Positions 51,402-60,300 of a DNA stretch of 64,000 nt are shown piece after piece. The stretch comes from Propioniciclava flava (GTDB lineage: Bacteria > Actinomycetota > Actinomycetes > Propionibacteriales > Propionibacteriaceae), in assembly GCF_004126535.1 (NCBI RefSeq), contig NZ_PPCV01000001.1, forward strand, positions 62,001-126,000, given 5' to 3'. Both the position numbers and the translations under genes were made by a program. The notes under the pieces are model-generated. The model made no database searches. It saw nothing but the letters and a program-made list of their open reading frames with translations, and was not told where the DNA came from. Every line of letters begins with the position of its first letter. The stretch's first letter is position 1.

Positions 51402-52019
51402 ATGAAACTGCCTTCCACTGACGAGGTCGATCTCGCGACCGAAACCGATGCGGAACGTACCGCTCGGTTCGAACGTGACGCCCTGCCCTATTTGGATCAG
51501 TTGTACGGTGCCGCGCTGCGTATGGCGCGCAATCCGTCTGATGCCGAAGACGTCGTCCAAGAGACGTTCGCGAAGGCCTACTCGTCCTTTCACCAGTTCA
51601 AGCCGGGGACCAACCTCAAGGCGTGGCTGTACCGGATCCTCACGAACACCTACATCAACGCCTACCGCAAGCAGCAGCGTCGGCCGCAAGAGGGCTTTGG
51701 CGAAGACGTCGAGGATTGGCAACTGGCGCGAGCCGAGCAGCACTCCTCGACAGGCTTGCGTTCTGCGGAGATGGACGCCTTGGATCTGATCCCCGACACG
51801 GTCGTCACCGACGCTATGGCCCAACTGGCACCCGACTTCCGGATGGCGGTCTACCTGGCCGACGTCGAGGGCTTCTCCTACAAGGAAATCGCCGAGATCA
51901 TGGGGACCCCCATCGGCACCGTGATGTCGCGCCTGAACAGAGGCCGCACGCAGCTGCGAGGCATGCTTGCCGATCACGCGGCCACGATGGGGATCGGAAC
52001 GGGGGAGCGCGATGCGTGA
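51402..52019 (+). CDS. sigH: ECF sigma factor, SigH/SigR type (thiol-oxidative stress)
   Basis: Directs RNA polymerase to genes for disulfide and heat stress. It has 205 residues from the ATG at 51402. Region 2 is [33 protein letters not shown] and [20 protein letters not shown]; region 4 is [18 protein letters not shown] with [15 protein letters not shown]. The frame is open to a GTG at 51324 that would add 26 residues, and this GTG sits where the SigR-type promoter should start transcription. A long, unstable isoform made this way is known for Streptomyces SigR. The anti-sigma gene overlaps its 3' end by 8 nt. Confidence 0.93.
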   Translation: MKLPSTDEVDLATETDAERTARFERDALPYLDQLYGAALRMARNPSDAEDVVQETFAKAYSSFHQFKPGTNLKAWLYRILTNTYINAYRKQQRRPQEGFGEDVEDWQLARAEQHSSTGLRSAEMDALDLIPDTVVTDAMAQLAPDFRMAVYLADVEGFSYKEIAEIMGTPIGTVMSRLNRGRTQLRGMLADHAATMGIGTGERDA

Positions 52020-52281
52020 GCCGAAGAAGGTCGATTGTGCCTACGTTGAGGAGCGCGTCCAACGCTTCCTCGACGGTGAACTCAGCGAGCAGGAGGCGGA
52101 CGAACTCCGGTTCCACCTGGATGCGTGTGCACACTGCATCGATGGCGCTGACCTGATCGAGACGTACCGGCGGCTTGTCCAGCGTTCTTGTGCCTGCCAG
52201 GCACCTGAGTCGCTGCGGCTGCGGATCGTGTCGCAATTACGCTCGGTGCACGTGACGCACGTGCAGATCCACCGCCCCTAA
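52012..52281 (+). CDS. rshA: Zinc anti-sigma factor, RsrA/RshA type
   Basis: An 89-residue redox-sensing anti-sigma factor that holds SigH under reducing conditions and lets it go on disulfide formation. The ZAS motif is complete: Cys9, His35, Cys39, Cys42 (FHLDACAHC). Extra Cys60 and Cys62 near the C-terminus resemble the additional Cys of Streptomyces RsrA. GGGGGAG precedes the ATG, and the start lies inside the end of the sigma gene. Confidence 0.93.
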   Translation: MREPKKVDCAYVEERVQRFLDGELSEQEADELRFHLDACAHCIDGADLIETYRRLVQRSCACQAPESLRLRIVSQLRSVHVTHVQIHRP

Positions 52282-52295
52282 ACGCCCCTGAACAG

Positions 52296-52332
52296 AAGAA
52301 TGCCCTCGCGTTGAGCACGCGAGGGCATTCTT
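52296..52332. terminator. Bidirectional terminator between rshA and bL37 genes
   Basis: Perfect 15-bp stem (AAGAATGCCCTCGCG arm and its complement, loop TTGAGCA), with A tract on one side and T tract on the other. Confidence 0.9.
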
Positions 52333-52349
52333 GGTGAACCGGCAACGGT

Positions 52350-52424
52350 TCAGGCGTTGGGGCGCTTGCCGTGGTTCGCCTTGGACTTGCGGCGAGCGCG
52401 GCGCTTGCGACCGGTCTTTCCCAT
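52350..52424 (-). CDS. 50S ribosomal protein bL37
   Basis: A 24-residue, very basic protein: MGKTGRKRRARRKS at the start and SKANHGKRPNA at the end. The C-terminal motif is the same as in the micro-protein bL37 found in mycobacterial 50S structures (formerly annotated as an AURKAIP1/COX24-domain protein). GAGGAG lies 6-7 nt before the ATG. Genes this short are often missed. It has a strong terminator just downstream. Confidence 0.85.
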   Translation of the reverse strand: MGKTGRKRRARRKSKANHGKRPNA

Positions 52425-52557
52425 GGGAATCTCCTCACGTCGATTGGCGCCGGGCGGCGCGAGCGACCATTCTGCCACGCTGAGGCGGGTGTGCCCAAAG
52501 TTCGCGTCAACTGTGCCCGTACGTTCCGTGGTGGGCGCGCCAGCGAGCATCAGCCTC

Positions 52558-52563
52558 TAGCAT
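52558..52563 (+). promoter_or_regulatory. Predicted -10 (TAGCAT), leaderless, for pdtaS
   Basis: TAGCAT, then GGGAGCC, then ATG at 52571. The 7-nt spacer is identical to that of nudC. Confidence 0.5.
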
Positions 52564-52570
52564 GGGAGCC

Positions 52571-54031
52571 ATGCTCTCGATGACCGAGGTGATCGCCACC
52601 CATACCGCACTCTCGGACGACGATACGGCGTGGTTGGTGGGGCTGGTCGATCAGTGGGGCATGCTGTCGGATCTCGCTTTCAGCGACCTGATCTTGTGGG
52701 TTCCCGACGAGGACGACAACGTGTTTTGGGCTGCCGCCCAGTGCCGCCCGACGACGGGCCCGACAGCGCTGGAAGACGATGTGGTCGGCGAGGAGATCGC
52801 CTATGACCCCGAGAGCCTCGTGATTGAGGCGTACCTCTCCCAGGAGATTTGTGCCACGAGCGGGAACAAACTCCATGCCGGGATTCCCGTCGACGTGCAC
52901 GCCGTCCCCATCCTGCGCGGCGAGCGCGCCATAGGGGTCGTCGAACTGCATACGAATCGGATGGGCGTCCGCGCCCCGGGTGCGCTGGAGGACGCCTACC
53001 TCGAGACGGCGACCCTCCTCATGCGCATGGTCAGCGTGTGCCAGTTCCCCACACCAGGCGACACACCGGTGCCGTGGGGAACCCCACGTGTGGGCGACGG
53101 CTCCTTGCTGATCAACCCCGACGGGGTCGTGACCTTCGCCAGCCCCAACGCGATGAGCGCGTTTCGGCGTTTGGGCTGGGGTGGCGACCTGTTGGGGGAC
53201 CGGCTGTCGGCCATCCTCACGTCCTTTCGGCAGGGCCGAAGGGAACCCGTCGAGGAGGTCGCGTCGCCATTGCTGGCTCCGCAACGCGTCCGGGAGACGG
53301 AACTGGAGACGCTGGCCGGCGCGATCCGGGTGCGCTCGCAGCCGCTGTGGAGCGAGGAGGAGCCTGCAGGGTGGTTCGTGACCTGCCGGGATGTCACCGA
53401 CCTGCGCACACGGGAGCGAGAACTGGTGACCAAGGACGCGACCATCCGGGAGATCCATCACCGGGTCAAGAACAATCTGCAGACGGTGGCGGCGCTGCTG
53501 CGTCTCCAAGCACGGCGCAGTTCCTCCGAAGAGGCGTCCCACGCCCTGGCCGACGCGCAAAAGCGGGTCGCGGCGATCGCGGTGGTCCACGAGATCTTGT
53601 CGCAGGGCTTTGATACCTCGGTGAGTTTTGACGAGGTCGCCGACCGGTTGATGACCATGGTGCGCGATGTCGCCACGACTCGAACCAAGGTGACGATGAG
53701 CCGGATCGGGTCGTTCGGGAACATCCCCGCCGACGTCGCGACGAACCTCTCGTTGGTCTTCACCGAAGTGGTGCAGAACGCCCTGGAGCACGGCCTGGGG
53801 GACCGTCCCGGGCATGTGGTGGTCACGGCGGGGCAGGCAGACAGCATGCTGAGTGTCGAGGTCCGCAACGACGGAGCGTCGTTGCCGCCCGACTTCGAAC
53901 TGGCCAGCACACGGAGCCTGGGCTTGTCGATCGTGATCACGCTCGTCGCCGACCTCCATGGCACGTTTGAGATCGAGCCTGGTCCGGGCGGGGAAGGCAC
54001 CACAGCACGCATCGAGATCCCGCTTGACTGA
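52571..54031 (+). CDS. pdtaS: PdtaS-type cytosolic sensor histidine kinase
   Basis: A soluble histidine kinase that normally phosphorylates the RNA-binding antiterminator PdtaR. It has 486 residues: an N-terminal GAF domain (about 20-150), a PAS domain (about 175-285, INPDGVVTFASPNAMSAFRRLGW), a HisKA_2 region REIHHRVKNNLQTVAALLRLQ with phospho-acceptor His296 (or 297), and an HATPase domain (EVVQNALEHGLG, then LSIVITLVADLHG). The partner gene is not in the window, as is usual in actinobacteria. Confidence 0.9.
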   Translation: MLSMTEVIATHTALSDDDTAWLVGLVDQWGMLSDLAFSDLILWVPDEDDNVFWAAAQCRPTTGPTALEDDVVGEEIAYDPESLVIEAYLSQEICATSGNKLHAGIPVDVHAVPILRGERAIGVVELHTNRMGVRAPGALEDAYLETATLLMRMVSVCQFPTPGDTPVPWGTPRVGDGSLLINPDGVVTFASPNAMSAFRRLGWGGDLLGDRLSAILTSFRQGRREPVEEVASPLLAPQRVRETELETLAGAIRVRSQPLWSEEEPAGWFVTCRDVTDLRTRERELVTKDATIREIHHRVKNNLQTVAALLRLQARRSSSEEASHALADAQKRVAAIAVVHEILSQGFDTSVSFDEVADRLMTMVRDVATTRTKVTMSRIGSFGNIPADVATNLSLVFTEVVQNALEHGLGDRPGHVVVTAGQADSMLSVEVRNDGASLPPDFELASTRSLGLSIVITLVADLHGTFEIEPGPGGEGTTARIEIPLD

Positions 54032-54131
54032 CCCTGCCTAGGAGTTCGGCTCGACTGAGACCCGCGTGGGAGTGTGGCTCGGCCCTTCCTCGCGTCGCAG
54101 TTCGGTCGGGCTGGCACCCCTGCGGCGGAGT
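54032..54131. other. Convergent intergenic gap after pdtaS
   Basis: 100 nt between two convergent genes. I see no strong hairpin. Confidence 0.3.
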
Positions 54132-55232
54132 TCAGGAGGCGCGCATGCGGGAGCGGATAGCCAAAGCGGCTGCTCCTCGTGCCCATTCCTGATCGCCGAC
54201 GGCCTCCACGATGAGCGCGGGGGCAGGCAGGCCGTAGGGACCCATGTCTGCCAACCGGGCGGCGACGCGGGCCTCGCGGCCAGCGAGCAAGACCGCACCC
54301 TCACCGGCCACCAGGATCCGTTCGGGAGCCGTGATGGAGCACACAGTGCCCGCCAACTCTCCCGTGGCGTCGGCGAGGTCGTCCAGCAGTTCAGCCAGGC
54401 CGGGATTCGCGAGGGCCAGCGTGGGGAGTTCTGCCGGGGAGACCTCCCGCCCGAGGAGGGCCTGAGCGGCTTCCATCACATAGGGGACCCCGGCAGCACG
54501 CCAGGCCGGACGCCCTTCGCGTAGAAGAACAGGGCCCACCATTCCCGCCGCGCCGCCGTGACCGCGCACGAGTTCGTCGCCGCACACCAGTCCCATCCCC
54601 ACCCCAGCACCCAAGGTGATGACGGCGAAGTCGTCGGCGCCGCGACCCGCCCCGAACCAATGCTCGGCGACCGTGAACGCATTCACGTCGTTGTCGATGA
54701 CCACCGGCATCCCCGTGGCTTCTCCGATCGGGCCAGCGAGGTCGACCGGATCGGCCCAGCCGAGTAGATACGTGCCGCGCACAAGCCCGTCCTCCGCCAC
54801 GGTGCCCGCCAGGGACACCCCAATGGCACGTGGTCGACGCCGACCACGCAGCGTGTCAGTCAGGGAAGCGATGGCCGCCGTGACGGCTTCTGGAGTCGCC
54901 TCGTGAAGGGGGGTTGAACCCGACCGCATGATGGTGCCCTTGAGGTCGGTCAGCGCGCCATAGACGGCGTCGCGAGCCAACTTGATGCCGATGAACGTCG
55001 CCGCACCCGCGGCGATCTCCAAGGGCAGGGAGGGACGTCCGGGTGAGCGGGGCTGGGGGGCACCTTCGATCAGCAGCCCGGAGCGCACCAAGGGTTCGGT
55101 GATGCGCGTCAGGCTTGCCGACGACAATCCGAGCATGCGGCCCAACTCTGCGCGGGAGATCGGGCCGTGTCGTAAGACCCCGAGCGTGACGCGCAACGAG
55201 GTGGGATCCAGACTCCATCGATCGCGCTTCAC
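54132..55232 (-). CDS. ROK family transcriptional regulator
   Basis: A 366-residue protein with an N-terminal winged-helix DNA-binding domain (LRHGPISRAELGRMLGLSSA, SLTRITEPLVRSGLL) and a C-terminal sugar-kinase-like ROK domain (IGVSLAGTVAEDGLV, VIDNDVNAFTVAEHWFGAG, VITLGAGVGMGLV). The CxCGxxGC zinc site of many ROK proteins is missing; the corresponding region reads GAAGMVGPVLLREGRPAW. It probably senses a sugar. The GTG at 55232 is a tentative start; the frame continues upstream to 55286. Confidence 0.85.
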   Translation of the reverse strand: MKRDRWSLDPTSLRVTLGVLRHGPISRAELGRMLGLSSASLTRITEPLVRSGLLIEGAPQPRSPGRPSLPLEIAAGAATFIGIKLARDAVYGALTDLKGTIMRSGSTPLHEATPEAVTAAIASLTDTLRGRRRPRAIGVSLAGTVAEDGLVRGTYLLGWADPVDLAGPIGEATGMPVVIDNDVNAFTVAEHWFGAGRGADDFAVITLGAGVGMGLVCGDELVRGHGGAAGMVGPVLLREGRPAWRAAGVPYVMEAAQALLGREVSPAELPTLALANPGLAELLDDLADATGELAGTVCSITAPERILVAGEGAVLLAGREARVAARLADMGPYGLPAPALIVEAVGDQEWARGAAALAIRSRMRAS

Positions 55233-55286
55233 ACCTACAGTCTGCCGTTCTGCGCCGTTCGGCGCCCCAGGATTTGGTGAACGCAA

Positions 55287-55535
55287 TCAGGCGCGGTTGC
55301 GGGCGCGGGCGTTGCGACGCTTCATCGCGCGACGCTCATCTTCGGACAGGCCGCCCCACACACCGTGATCTTGCCCGGCTTCCAACGCCCATTGCAGGCA
55401 TTCGGCCCGGACGTCACAGCGCGCGCACACCTTCTTGGCTTCCGCGATCTGCATGATGGCCGGACCAGTGTTCCCGACGGGGAAGAACAGCTCGGGATCC
55501 TCGGTCAGGCACGCCGCCTGATGGCGCCAATCCAT
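55287..55535 (-). CDS. whiB1: WhiB1-like iron-sulfur transcriptional regulator
   Basis: An 82-residue WhiB protein. Four cluster-binding Cys at 9, 37, 40 and 46 (VCARCDVRAEC), a GVWGG turn at about 58-62 and a basic C-terminal tail (SEDERRAMKRRNARARNR). MDWRHQAACLTEDPELFFPVG is the WhiB1 type, which binds the housekeeping sigma factor and responds to nitric oxide. AGGAG lies about 9 nt before the ATG. It is adjacent to the PdtaS region as in mycobacteria. Confidence 0.93.
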   Translation of the reverse strand: MDWRHQAACLTEDPELFFPVGNTGPAIMQIAEAKKVCARCDVRAECLQWALEAGQDHGVWGGLSEDERRAMKRRNARARNRA

Positions 55536-55681
55536 GCGGAAACCACTCCTAATGCGTTGGGAAACGAGAGGGCACGTCGGGGTTTGGGTGTCATCCAGGC
55601 GTACCCGAACACTTTGCCAACATATCGGTCGGAAGACAAGACCTTGGCACTGTCAGGCACGAGTTCATGCGGTGAATCCTC

Positions 55682-55687
55682 TACCAT
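55682..55687 (+). promoter_or_regulatory. Predicted -10 (TACCAT), leaderless, for small membrane protein gene
   Basis: TACCAT, then GAGGGGG, then ATG at 55695. The spacer is also purine-rich enough to serve as a Shine-Dalgarno site. Confidence 0.4.
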
Positions 55688-55694
55688 GAGGGGG

Positions 55695-56063
55695 ATGCAT
55701 CCCCGTCGCTGTACCCGAGAACCAGGCCTGATCGCCGTCGCCGTGGCCAGCGTGGCCTTGGGGGCGTTCCTCATCGTCTTGGCTGGCCTGTCGCTCGCAG
55801 CAGCGCACGGCGGTTTCAGCTACGGCGTCGCGGCTGCCCTGGTGGTGTGGGCCCTCGTCGTCGCCGGGAGCGGCCTGCTCCTTTGGCGCGGGGCAGGCCG
55901 ACTTCGTGGCGTCGTCGTGGCCGCCGGGCTGATGAACCTGTTCGCGTTCGGGCAGATGATTCCCAGCAACGGCCTCGCCGTCGTCGGCGCTGTTGCGGGG
56001 TTGGCCTGTGTGGTCGGTCCGCTTCTGCCGGGCAGCCGGGCCGCGCTCAGCGGCGAAGACTGA
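55695..56063 (+). CDS. Small integral membrane protein of unknown function
   Basis: A 122-residue protein with four predicted membrane helices (VAVASVALGAFLIVLAGLSL, GVAAALVVWALVVAGSGLLL, VVVAAGLMNLFAFGQM, VVGAVAGLACVVGPLLPG). I do not recognise the family. An ATG at 55686 would add three residues, but it overlaps the -10 box. Its 3' end overlaps the convergent galK gene by 17 bp. Confidence 0.7.
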   Translation: MHPRRCTREPGLIAVAVASVALGAFLIVLAGLSLAAAHGGFSYGVAAALVVWALVVAGSGLLLWRGAGRLRGVVVAAGLMNLFAFGQMIPSNGLAVVGAVAGLACVVGPLLPGSRAALSGED

Positions 56064-57159
56064 GCGCGATCCCCCCGGCACAGGCGCGGGTCGTCGTCAC
56101 CTGAGGCGTATCGAAACCGTGGCGAGCGTAGGCCTGGGTGAGCGCCGTGGTGAAGGCTTGCAGTTCCCGGGTCGGAAGCAGAGCGATCACGGTGCCACCG
56201 AACCCGCCCCCGGTCATCCGGGCTCCCAGCGCTCCGGAGGCCACGGCGACCTCAACGGCAAGATCCACCGTGGGGACGGTGATCTCGTAGTCATCGCGCA
56301 TCGACGCGTGCGAGGCCGTGAGGAGTTCTCCCACGGCCGCCCAGTCGTTGGCTTCGAGGGCTGCGACCGTGGCAAGGACGCGCGCGTTCTCCGTGACGAC
56401 GTGCCGCACGCGGCGGACGTGCTCCTCATCGGAGAGCCGTGCGAGGGCGGCAGGCAACTCGTCGATCGTCACGTCCCGCAGAGCCGTGACCCCGAGGACG
56501 GCGGCTGCGGCCTCGCAGGATGCTCGCCGTCGCGCATAGTGGCCATCAGCTAGAACGTGAGGGCTACGCGTATCGACCAGCGCCAGGGTCAGGTCCGTCG
56601 GCAGCGCGAACGGAATCTGGCGGGCCGTCAGGGTGCGGCAATCCAGCAGCAACGCATGCTCGGCTTCGCACCACAGGCTGGCTCGCTGATCCATTGGCCC
56701 CGTGGGGATACCCAGGAAACGATTCTCTGCCGCCTGTGACACCGAGGCCAACTGCTCGGGGGTCAGGTCGAGGGACGCGAGTTGATCCAGCGCCAGCGCG
56801 GTTGCGCATTCGATCGCCGCCGAACTTGAGAGGCCCCCACCTAAGGGCACATCGCTGTCGAGTGCCAGATCGATCGCACCGATGGGGTGACCTGCATCGC
56901 GCAACGCCCACACCACACCGGCGATGTAGCCCCACCAGGCCCGCTCGCCGGGCTCCAGAACGTCCAAGACGACCGACGTACCCAGTTGCGCCGAGGAGAT
57001 CGTTACCACGTCTCCCTCCCCGCCTCGGGACGCGGAGATCCGCGCGGTCTTGTCGAGCGCGATGGGGAGCACGTAGCCGTCGTTGTAGTCGGTGTGTTCA
57101 CCGATCAGGTTCACACGGCCAGGAGAGACCCCCACTGCCTCACTCGTCATCGAGGTCAT
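56047..57159 (-). CDS. galK: Galactokinase
   Basis: Phosphorylates galactose at C1 (EC 2.7.1.6; GHMP kinase family), 370 residues. Signatures: GRVNLIGEHTDYNDGYVLP (galactokinase motif near residue 14), VPLGGGLSSSAAIECATALA (ATP-binding GHMP motif), and MTGGGFGGTVIALLP. A second ATG three codons in (57150) is possible. Its start lies inside the 3' end of the DUF6104 gene, so translation is coupled. No other gal gene is nearby. Confidence 0.93.
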   Translation of the reverse strand: MTSMTSEAVGVSPGRVNLIGEHTDYNDGYVLPIALDKTARISASRGGEGDVVTISSAQLGTSVVLDVLEPGERAWWGYIAGVVWALRDAGHPIGAIDLALDSDVPLGGGLSSSAAIECATALALDQLASLDLTPEQLASVSQAAENRFLGIPTGPMDQRASLWCEAEHALLLDCRTLTARQIPFALPTDLTLALVDTRSPHVLADGHYARRRASCEAAAAVLGVTALRDVTIDELPAALARLSDEEHVRRVRHVVTENARVLATVAALEANDWAAVGELLTASHASMRDDYEITVPTVDLAVEVAVASGALGARMTGGGFGGTVIALLPTRELQAFTTALTQAYARHGFDTPQVTTTRACAGGIALSLRR

Positions 57160-57319
57160 CCAATCTCGCCAGCCATGTGGCTAGGCGTTCCACCGGGATC
57201 TCGAACTCTGGGTTGAGATCAACGAACGTCCGAAACTGCTCAGCGAGCCAGGCCATCGTGACGTCATCATCGCCGCGACGGGTCTCCAACTCTTCGATCC
57301 CACGGTCAGTGAAGTACAT
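57140..57319 (-). CDS. DUF6104 family small protein
   Basis: A 59-residue acidic protein (MYFTDRGIEELETRRGDD at the start, VERLATWLARLDDLDDE at the end), typical of DUF6104, which is found in actinobacteria right after the kgd gene. Function is unknown; the conserved position suggests a link to 2-oxoglutarate metabolism. Its ATG overlaps the kgd stop (TGATG). Confidence 0.82.
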   Translation of the reverse strand: MYFTDRGIEELETRRGDDDVTMAWLAEQFRTFVDLNPEFEIPVERLATWLARLDDLDDE

Positions 57320-60300
57320 CAGGCCCCTTCGAAGGCGCGCTGCAACAAGTCCGCCTCCTGCGCCACGTGGACCTTGTGCAGGCCCACCGACGGCGAAGAC
57401 GCCTCGGGACGAGCGACGACAGTGAGATCCAGGTGATAGCCCCCGCCCATGGCCTCGTCGACCGCAGCGGGCAGATGCAGTGCCATGAAGGGCCACGCGC
57501 CCTGATTCAGCGGCTCATCCTGGACGAAACGGACATCGGTGACGTCGGGGTAGCGCCGAAGTTCGGCGACTAGATCCTCGATGGGCAGGGGGTAGAGCCG
57601 CTCCAGGCTCACGATGGCCACCTGAGATTCCAGGCCCCGCTTGGCCCGTTCGGCCACGAGATCCCAGCGGAGCTTGCCCGAGCACAACAGCACCGTCGTC
57701 ACCGCGGACGGATCGGTGATCGAGTCGTCCCCGATCGCCGGACGCCACCGTCCATGGATGAACTCCTCGGGCTGTGAGACGGCCGCCTTGCTGCGCAGCA
57801 TCGACTTGGGCGTCAGGATCACCAGCGGTCGGTGCCAGTTGACGTAGGTGTGGGTCCGCAGCAGGTGGAAATGGGACGCCGGGGTGGACGGCTGGCACAC
57901 CGCCAGCGCGTCCTCAGAGCACAACTGCAGCCAGCGCTCAATGCGGGCCGAACTGTGATCGGGCCCCTGGCCCTCATAGCCGTGGGGCAGCAGCAGCACG
58001 ACGCCAGACTTTTGAGTCCACTTGGCCGCGCCCGAGGAGATGAACTCATCGGCGACGGTCTGCGCCCCATTGGCGAAGTCGCCGAACTGGGCCTCCCACA
58101 GCACGAGCGACTGCGGAGAGGCCACGGAGTACCCGTACTCGAAGCCCATCACCGCGTACTCACTCAACAACGAGTCGTAGATGTGGAAGGTGCCCTGGGT
58201 CTCGCTGAGATGCTTCAGCGGGACGTATTCGTCGTTCGTCCGGCGATCCACCACCGCAGCGAAACGCTGGCTAAAGGTGCCCCGCCTGCTGTCTTGGCCG
58301 GTCAACCGCACGGTGCGGCCTTCCAACAACAGCGACCCCAGCGCCAAGATCTCGCCGGTGGCCCAGTCGATGGGGCCGTTCTCGATGGCGTGAGCGCGGC
58401 GCTGCATCTGGGGCAGCACCTTGGGATGGACCGCGAATCCGGCGGGGAAGGTCACCTGGGCCTCGGCGATGCGGTGCATGGCCTCGGTGGTGATGGCCGT
58501 ACCTTGCTCGCGACCCAACTTGACCGGATAGAAGGGGACCCGGCTGTAGGAGTCGTCCTCCTCCTCATTGCCCTTGACGTCCTTGAAGACTCCCTCAAGG
58601 CGACTGCGGAACCGCTCCATCACCGCGTCCGCGTCCTCGGTAGAGATGTCACCGCGGCCAATCAGAGACTCGGTGTAGATCCGACGCACGCTGCGCTTTT
58701 GCTCGATGAGGTCGTACATCTTGGGCTGGGTGAAGCTGGGGTCGTCACCCTCGTTGTGGCCCCGGCGCCGGTAGGCCACCAGGTCGATCACAACGTCGGT
58801 ATGGAAGGCTTGACGGTACTCGAAGGCCAGGCATCCGACGCGGGCGACCGCTTCAGGGTCATCGCCGTTGACGTGGAAGATGGGCGCTTGAACGACCTTG
58901 CCGACGTCGGTGGAGTAGACCGAGGACCGCGACTCGCTGGGCGCGGTGGTGAATCCGACCTGGTTGTTGACGACGATGTGGATCGTGCCGCCGGTCTTGT
59001 AGCCGCGCAGCCGGCTCATCTGCAGCGTCTCGTACACGATGCCCTGGCCCGAGAACGAGGCGTCACCGTGCAACAAGACGGGTAAGACGGAGTAGGCCTC
59101 GAGGTTGCCGGTGGCATCCATCTTGGCCCGGGCGATCCCTTCCACGACCGGGTTAACGGCTTCGAGATGGCTCGGGTTCGCCGCAACCGACGTCTTGATG
59201 ACGTTGCCCTCCAGCGAGGTGAACTCACCTTCGGCGCCGAGGTGGTACTTCACATCGCCGGTCCCCATGTTCTGATGGGGGTCGATGCTTCCCTCGAACT
59301 CACGGAAGATCTGGCCATAACTCTTGCCGACGATGTTGGCCAAGACGTTGAGGCGTCCTCGGTGAGGCATGCCGATCGTGACTTCGGACAGGCCCGCGTT
59401 CGCGGCGACGTCGCAGACCTCGTCGAGCAGGACGATGGTCGACTCGGCGCCTTCCAGCGAGAAACGCTTTTGGCCCACGAACTTGGTCTGCAGGAACGTC
59501 TCGAAGATCTCGGACTCGTTGAGCTTGTCCAGGATCCGCAGGTGCTCATCCCGCGTCCACTTGGTGTAGGGGCGCTCGAAGTAGCTTTCGATCCACCGCC
59601 GCTTCTCGGGCTCTTGGATGTGCATGAACTCCACGCCGACGTGGCTGGAGTAGGCGGTGCGCAGTTGGCGCAGGACCTCCCGCAGCGTCATCGTCTCCTT
59701 GGCGTGGCCGCCGAACTCCCCGACGGGGAACTCGCGGTCGAGATCCCAAATCGTCAGACCGTGGGCTTCGAGCTCCAGTTCGGGATGGGTGCGCTGCTCG
59801 TACTCCAGTGGGTCGATGTCGGCCATGAGGTGGCCCCACATGCGGTACGCGTTGATGAGTTGCACCACGCGTGCGCCCTTGGAGAGCTCGAAGGTTCGGT
59901 GAGCCGAATCATCGGAGGCCCACCGAAGGGGGAGATAGGGGACACGCAGCGACAAGAAGACCTCGTCGTAGAAGCCGTGCTGCCCCAGGATCAACTCGTG
60001 CATCACCTTGAGGAACTCACCCGAGGTGGCCCCTTGGATGACGCGATGGTCATAGGTCGAGGTCAGCGTGGTGATCTTCGAGACGGCTAGTTCGCGCAAG
60101 CGCTGGTCAGAGGCCGCCTGGAACTCCGGCGGGTAATCCAGCGAGCCGACGCCCAAGATGACGCCCTGACCTGGCATGAGGCGGGGCACCGAATGGCTGG
60201 TGCCGATCCCGCCGGGATTGGTGAGGGAGGCGGTCGTCCCAGCGAAGTCGTCCACGGTCAAGGTGTTGGTGCGCGCCTTCTTGACCATGGCCTCATAGGC

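Noticed and set aside
52425-52450. GGGAAT near the bL37 start as a SigR-type promoter
   Set aside because: It is part of the start codon and Shine-Dalgarno region of the minus-strand bL37 gene, and no GTT follows at 18-19 nt.
55238-55286. Upstream in-frame start for the ROK regulator
   Set aside because: The extra 18 residues have no similarity to the family N-terminus and no ribosome-binding site; the GTG directly before KRDRWSLDP is a better fit, though not proven.
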